From contig CAMOHW010000023.1 of the NCBI GenBank assembly GCA_946615525.1, positions 1 to 9,631 of the forward strand: 9,631 nt of DNA, in the 5' to 3' direction. Positions 5,459 through 9,631 of this stretch are shown in pieces. Numbering within the stretch: the stretch's first letter is position 1; the number at the start of each line of letters is the position of its first letter. This stretch comes from an uncultured Clostridia bacterium. Its GTDB lineage: Bacteria; Bacillota; Clostridia; Oscillospirales; CAG-272. The position numbers and the translations under genes are program-made. The notes beneath the pieces are model-generated. The model did no database searches. It was not told the DNA's origin and worked only from the letters and a program-made list of their open reading frames with translations.

Positions 5459-5487
5459 TTGATATTTCGTCACAAATAGTGTATAAT
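5459..5487 (+). promoter_or_regulatory. Promoter of the abiE-like operon
   Basis: TTGATA (5459-5464) and perfect TATAAT (5482-5487) are 17 bases apart. The start would be near 5494, leaving a leader of about 14 bases before the ATG at 5508. Confidence 0.85.
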
Positions 5488-5497
5488 ATCTGTGACG
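5468..5497. promoter_or_regulatory. Inverted repeat over the abiE-like promoter (candidate AbiEi operator)
   Basis: The perfect 7-base arms cgtcaca (5468-5474) and tgtgacg (5491-5497) flank the -10 box, with centres 23 bases apart. AbiEi antitoxins are known to repress their own promoter by binding inverted repeats, and the encoded protein has an N-terminal winged helix. A bound dimer here would block both the -10 and the start site. Binding is inferred from position. Confidence 0.65.
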
Positions 5498-5507
5498 AGG
5501 TGATGAT

Positions 5508-6122
5508 ATGGCACGAATCAATTGTTTTGATCCGATTTATTCAAAAATCGCGGCTCTTCCCGCAGGCGAAGTTTTTATTATATCTGATTTTTCTGATCTT
5601 GCGGATGACACTGCCATTCGCAAGGTTTTGTCGCGCCTTGAGGCGGATGGAAAAATTCGTCGCATTTTCCGAGGAGTTTACGATTGCCCAGAATATAACG
5701 CTTTTTTGGGCGAAAAAATCGAGCCACATCCGGATAAAATTGCTCGCGCGCTTGCTCGTAATTACGGTTGGACAATTGTCCCTTGCGGCGATACCGCTCT
5801 GAATATGCTCGGACTTTCTACGCAAGTCCCTGCCGTTTGGTTGTATGTCAGCGACGGAACTTATAAGGAATACACTTACGGCAATACAATCATTCGCTTC
5901 AAGCGCACAACTAATAAGGAAATATCGAATCTTTCCTATAAAACGGCTTTGGTGATTCAAGCGCTCAAAGCGCTCGGCAAAGAGAACATTACGCCCGAGA
6001 TTATAAATAAGATAGCGACAACCACAACAAAAGAAGAAAAAGAGGCGATGTTTGCCGAAGCAAAATACGCCACATCTTGGATTTATGATAAGATCAAAGA
6101 GATTTGCGGAGGAACAAAATGA
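5508..6122 (+). CDS. AbiEi-like antitoxin (DUF6088-type), type IV toxin-antitoxin
   Basis: This 204-residue protein is the probable antitoxin and autorepressor of an AbiE-type system. Residues about 15-60 form a winged helix-turn-helix (FIISDFSDLADDTAIRKVLSRLEADGKIRRIFRGVYDCP), ending in the usual GVY wing. The C-terminal domain follows, with a conserved stretch ARALARNYGWTIVPCGDTALNMLGL at about 79-103. In AbiE systems this protein counters the nucleotidyltransferase without stable contact and binds its own promoter. The ATG has GAGGTG five bases upstream, and the gene follows a consensus promoter closely. Its TGA overlaps the next ATG in ATGA, so the two are translationally coupled. The winged helix and the partner gene make the assignment firm; whether it guards against phage is inferred from the family. 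Confidence 0.9.
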   Translation: MARINCFDPIYSKIAALPAGEVFIISDFSDLADDTAIRKVLSRLEADGKIRRIFRGVYDCPEYNAFLGEKIEPHPDKIARALARNYGWTIVPCGDTALNMLGLSTQVPAVWLYVSDGTYKEYTYGNTIIRFKRTTNKEISNLSYKTALVIQALKALGKENITPEIINKIATTTTKEEKEAMFAEAKYATSWIYDKIKEICGGTK

Positions 6123-7114
6123 GGAAAATAGCAACGATACCGGCGCGTGACCGAGAGGCATTGTTCCGCAACACGGCCGCCAAAATGGGTATGCGCGAAG
6201 CGATCATCGAAAAGGATTTTTGGGTCTGCTATATGCTGGACTATCTTTTCCATCGTTGCGCTTGGAAGGACAACCTCGCTTTCAAAGGCGGCACCAGCTT
6301 GTCAAAAGCCTACGGACTCATTGAACGCTTCTCCGAAGATATCGACTTGATACTTGACTGGCGCGTTCTCGGCTACGGCGTTAATGAACCGTGGGAAGAG
6401 CGAAGCAACACGAAACAGGACATTTTCAACAAAGAGGCGAATACAAAAGCTGAGGAGTTCTTGCGCGATATCTTCTTGCCGGCTATTTATGCCGACCTTG
6501 CCGCCGAACTCGGCGATGAGGTCAAGTGTTTCATTGATCCGACCGACGCGCAGACCGTCAAGATTGCCTATCCGAATAGTTTTGATGATCTCTCCATTCT
6601 TCAAGAGATCCGCCTTGAAATCGGCGCACTCGCCGCATGGACTCCGGAAAAGATCACAGAGATTACTTCCTATGCCGCACAGGAATACGGCAGAGTATTT
6701 GAGCAATCATCGACTACCGTTTTAACAGTTCTGCCGGAACGAACGTTTTGGGAGAAGGTGACGATCCTGCACCGCGAAGCGTTCCGTGAAGAGAATCATC
6801 CGCTTCCCACGAGATATTCGCGCCACTATTATGATCTCTATTGTATGGCAAAGTCGCCGGTCAAAGATCGGGCGCTTGCGGATACCGATCTGCTTGCTCA
6901 TGTGGTTGCTTTCAAGGACAAGTTCTACCGTTGCCCGTGGGCGCGTTACGATCTTGCCAAACGCGGCACAATGCGTCTTATGCCGCCCGAATACAACATC
7001 CAAAAACTCAAAGACGACTACGCGCATATGCAGAATATGATCTTTGGCGAGAAACCGAGCTTTGATGAGATTTTGGATGGGATTGCAAAATTGGAAAAAG
7101 AAATTAACGAATAA
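6119..7114 (+). CDS. AbiEii-like nucleotidyltransferase toxin
   Basis: This 331-residue protein is the toxin of the AbiE-type pair and belongs to the DNA polymerase beta-like nucleotidyltransferases. The active site is clear: KGGTSLSK (residues 56-63, with the Gly-Ser motif) and EDIDL with metal-binding Asp74 and Asp76. The family's later motifs follow: ERTFWEKVTILH (207-218) and RYSRHYYDL (232-240). The closing part is helical. Members transfer nucleotides to tRNA or other acceptors and stop growth; the exact target here cannot be read from sequence. The start ATG overlaps the antitoxin stop and has GGAGG six bases before it. An in-frame TTG at 6104 is less likely because that ribosome binding site lies inside it. 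Length fits intact family members. Confidence 0.92.
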   Translation: MRKIATIPARDREALFRNTAAKMGMREAIIEKDFWVCYMLDYLFHRCAWKDNLAFKGGTSLSKAYGLIERFSEDIDLILDWRVLGYGVNEPWEERSNTKQDIFNKEANTKAEEFLRDIFLPAIYADLAAELGDEVKCFIDPTDAQTVKIAYPNSFDDLSILQEIRLEIGALAAWTPEKITEITSYAAQEYGRVFEQSSTTVLTVLPERTFWEKVTILHREAFREENHPLPTRYSRHYYDLYCMAKSPVKDRALADTDLLAHVVAFKDKFYRCPWARYDLAKRGTMRLMPPEYNIQKLKDDYAHMQNMIFGEKPSFDEILDGIAKLEKEINE

Positions 7115-7131
7115 AAAAGGGATAAACAGTT

Positions 7132-9631
7132 ATGGCATCTATCATAGATAACAGAAATAAGACTATGCTCGATTCGCTCAAAAACTCTTTGAAGCAAGCC
7201 GAAAGAGTTGATATATTGACTGCATTTTTCTACTTCTCTGGGTTTAATGCTCTTGCTGAAGAACTAAAAGACAAAAAAATAAGAATTTTGGTTGGCAACA
7301 CCATTGATCCGGCCGCTATTGCCGATCTTTGCAATGCTGTCAAAGATAGTCCCGATGAATTGCTCGAGACCTATGCTGTTCGTAGATATGCGGGACTGAA
7401 TAATTCTCAAAAGAAAAAGTATTATGTTGATAGTTTTGTAGAATTATTCAACAAATCCGCGCTTTCCGATGAGTTTGACTCGACAGATAGCCAAGCAATC
7501 TTCAAAATGTTTCTTGGCAAAATTGCCGACGGGACACTTGAAATAAGACTAACAGCAACACCCAACCATGCAAAAGCCTATATTCTAACTAATATGATGG
7601 AGTATTCTTGTTTTGGCGATCAAAAGGGCGTTGTTTTTACAGGCTCTTCGAACTTTACTTATAATGGTCTCCGTGGCCAAGGCGAAATGAATGAAAGATT
7701 TAGCGATAACAGCAAGTATGAAGAGTATTCCGAGAGCTTTGAGGCGCTGTGGCAAGATAGTAAGTCTATTGATGTTTGTGTCAAAGACGGCAATCAGGAT
7801 TTTATAAACGAATTAAAGAAGAAGCTTTGGATTTTTGCTCAACCTACGCCCTATCAAATTTTCATTCGCATTTTATTTGAGCTCTATGCTTCTCTTGAAA
7901 GTAATGTTGTAAAATCGCCTTATGAAATCACCAATGGTAAATTTGCTAATTTAAAGTACCAGTTGGACGCGATCAAGTATGGCGTAGACTGTATCAACAA
8001 GAACAACGGCGTTATAATTGCGGACGTTGTAGGCTTGGGCAAGTCCGTGATTGCGTCGGCTATTGCTTATAATTTAGACATCAAGAGGACGGTGATTATT
8101 GCACCTCCTCACCTTGTTGATCAATGGAACGAATATCAGCAGGATTTTGGGCTTCGCGGCGTCAGAGTATGCAGTAGTGGGAAGATTCAAGATTTGTATG
8201 ACGCTTATGCCGCCGACCCAAACCCAATACTTTATATTATTGACGAAGCACATAGGTACCGCAACGAATTGAGCGATAGCTATCAGCTCTTGCACCAGTT
8301 AACACGTTCTCACGCGGAGAATAAAGTTGTTTTGCTGACAGCTACTCCCTATAACAATAGACCACAGGATTTATTTGCACTCGTTAAACTATTCCAAACG
8401 CCCAGTCGTTCTACTATTCATTCCGTTGATAATCTCGGCGTTCGCTTCCATGAGCTGATTGCCAAGTATAATACTTTGGAAAAAGAGGGGAAAAAACATC
8501 TTACCACCGAAATTAAATATGAATTGGACAAGCTGAGTCAACAACTCAGGCTTTTGATTGACCCTGTTATTGTGAGACGTAGCCGAATTGACTTGCAGGA
8601 GATTAAGGAATATGCGGAAGATTTGAAGCTTCAAGGCATTCAATTTCCGAAAGTCGTTGGTCCAGAGCTCGTAGAATATGATTTGGGAGAAATCCGTCCA
8701 CTATATCTCCAGACATTGGACTTGTTGAGCAACAAATTCATTTGCGCGCGCTATAATCCATCGGCGTATCTTATCAATCCGGACGCATTTTCCAAGCAAT
8801 ATGGCGAACTGTTTGGCGAAATCAACATTCAGTTGTCGCAAAGAAACTTGGCAATGTTTATTAAGAGATTGCTCGTTATGCGTTTTGAAAGTTCAAAATC
8901 TGCTTTCAAATCAACGCTCACAAGTATTTTGACTTCCTACGAAAACATTGTGAAATGGTGGGATAAAGGTTATGTTCCGATTAAAAAGAGCGGATACTTA
9001 CCTGACCCAGATGATGAAGAGCTCCAAGAAACTCTTGATGAGATCAATAGCATCGACGAGCTTGGTATCGACATCAGCAAAATCAAAAAGAAAGCCATTC
9101 CGATTGAAAAGAGCTTGTTCAAGGAAGAGTTTATTGCGGCGGTTCAAAGCGATATCGAGCTTTTGAAAGGCATCTATACAAATTGGTTTGAAAGCGACGA
9201 GATTGGTGTCGATCCAAAGTATAATGTCGTAAAACGGAAAATCGAAGCTTCCCTCGAAGAAAACAAGGATCGCAAGCTTGTCGTTTTCTCTACGTTTGCC
9301 GACACGGCAGAATATGTAAAAGACCATCTTGAAAGAGACGGTTTTAGAGTCTTGCTTTACACTGGAGGAGCTTCGCAAATTGATCGTAGTATTGTAAAAC
9401 ATAATTTTGATGCCTCTTGTGCTCCTGCAGATCAGGCAAACGATTATGATATTATTGTTGCAACCGATGCTTTAAGCGAAGGATTTAACCTAAACCGCGC
9501 GGGTGTGATTATCAATTACGATATTCCGTACAACCCTACAAGAGTTGTTCAGCGAATCGGGCGTATTAACCGTATTAACAAAAAGATGTTTGATAGTATT
9601 TACATCTTTAACTTTTTCCCGACAGACATCG
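7132..9631 (+). CDS. PLD-family nuclease and SNF2-type helicase fusion, 3' end outside window
   Basis: The 833 visible residues form a predicted DNA-targeting defence enzyme. The N-terminal PLD domain has HAK (His146, Lys148) and GSSN (171-174), the phosphodiesterase pattern; the usual Asp of HxKxxxxD is Thr153. A superfamily 2 helicase of the SNF2/RapA sort follows: motif I DVVGLGKS with Lys304, motif II DEAH (371-374), motif III LTATP (402-406), motif V ATDALSEGFNL (from 777) and motif VI QRIGRINR (807-814). The stretch at about 410-700 is a helical insertion. The start ATG has AAGGG ten bases upstream and lies 17 bases after the toxin gene, so it is likely cotranscribed. PLD and SNF2 proteins occur together in DISARM-type and restriction-like systems, often with a methyltransferase; a next gene beyond 9631 would decide. 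Not broken in the visible part. Confidence 0.9.
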   Translation, partial: MASIIDNRNKTMLDSLKNSLKQAERVDILTAFFYFSGFNALAEELKDKKIRILVGNTIDPAAIADLCNAVKDSPDELLETYAVRRYAGLNNSQKKKYYVDSFVELFNKSALSDEFDSTDSQAIFKMFLGKIADGTLEIRLTATPNHAKAYILTNMMEYSCFGDQKGVVFTGSSNFTYNGLRGQGEMNERFSDNSKYEEYSESFEALWQDSKSIDVCVKDGNQDFINELKKKLWIFAQPTPYQIFIRILFELYASLESNVVKSPYEITNGKFANLKYQLDAIKYGVDCINKNNGVIIADVVGLGKSVIASAIAYNLDIKRTVIIAPPHLVDQWNEYQQDFGLRGVRVCSSGKIQDLYDAYAADPNPILYIIDEAHRYRNELSDSYQLLHQLTRSHAENKVVLLTATPYNNRPQDLFALVKLFQTPSRSTIHSVDNLGVRFHELIAKYNTLEKEGKKHLTTEIKYELDKLSQQLRLLIDPVIVRRSRIDLQEIKEYAEDLKLQGIQFPKVVGPELVEYDLGEIRPLYLQTLDLLSNKFICARYNPSAYLINPDAFSKQYGELFGEINIQLSQRNLAMFIKRLLVMRFESSKSAFKSTLTSILTSYENIVKWWDKGYVPIKKSGYLPDPDDEELQETLDEINSIDELGIDISKIKKKAIPIEKSLFKEEFIAAVQSDIELLKGIYTNWFESDEIGVDPKYNVVKRKIEASLEENKDRKLVVFSTFADTAEYVKDHLERDGFRVLLYTGGASQIDRSIVKHNFDASCAPADQANDYDIIVATDALSEGFNLNRAGVIINYDIPYNPTRVVQRIGRINRINKKMFDSIYIFNFFPTDI

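Noticed and set aside
5541..6161. 206-residue ORF on the minus strand
   Set aside because: It lies antisense to the AbiEi-like gene, is Cys- and Phe-rich in a shadow-like way and has no ribosome binding site.

Overview
The window looks like the inner part of an integrative and mobilisable element from a low-to-mid GC Firmicute, probably a gut clostridium. The evidence is the TnpV and large serine recombinase pair typical of Tn4451-like elements, a MobL-type relaxase, strong AGGAGG-type ribosome binding sites, and consensus TTGACA/TATAAT promoters. Both ends of the window cut through genes, so neither element end is visible.

Left half (1-4660, minus strand). Reading leftward, this holds a short leader ORF, a two-repeat protein resembling the DUF6291 family, a MobL relaxase, TnpV, a small ribbon-helix-helix protein, an unnamed 60-residue protein and a large serine recombinase that runs off the left edge. 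A strong promoter with a palindrome at its start site sits between the relaxase and tnpV and probably drives the excision module (tnpV, RHH, orf60, recombinase). The stretch between the DUF6291-like gene and the relaxase has two inverted repeats and is a candidate oriT. The relaxase start is odd: the only good ribosome binding site points at an ATC codon.

Middle (4656-5421). About 770 bases carry no convincing gene but hold eleven degenerate repeat units spaced 62-83 bases apart. They fall into two classes with a shared CCCTC entry, small hairpins and recurring tail motifs. In the class A units the hairpin stem changes in a compensating way, which points to a folded DNA or RNA element. I do not recognise this array; it is the most unusual thing in the window.

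Right half (5459-9631, plus strand). This is a defence-type cargo operon: a consensus promoter overlapped by a perfect 7-base inverted repeat, an AbiEi-like antitoxin, an AbiEii-like nucleotidyltransferase toxin overlapping it by four bases, and, 17 bases later, a long PLD-nuclease plus SNF2-type helicase fusion that runs off the right edge. Mobilisation and excision genes point left and defence cargo points right, with the repeat array between the two divergent operons.
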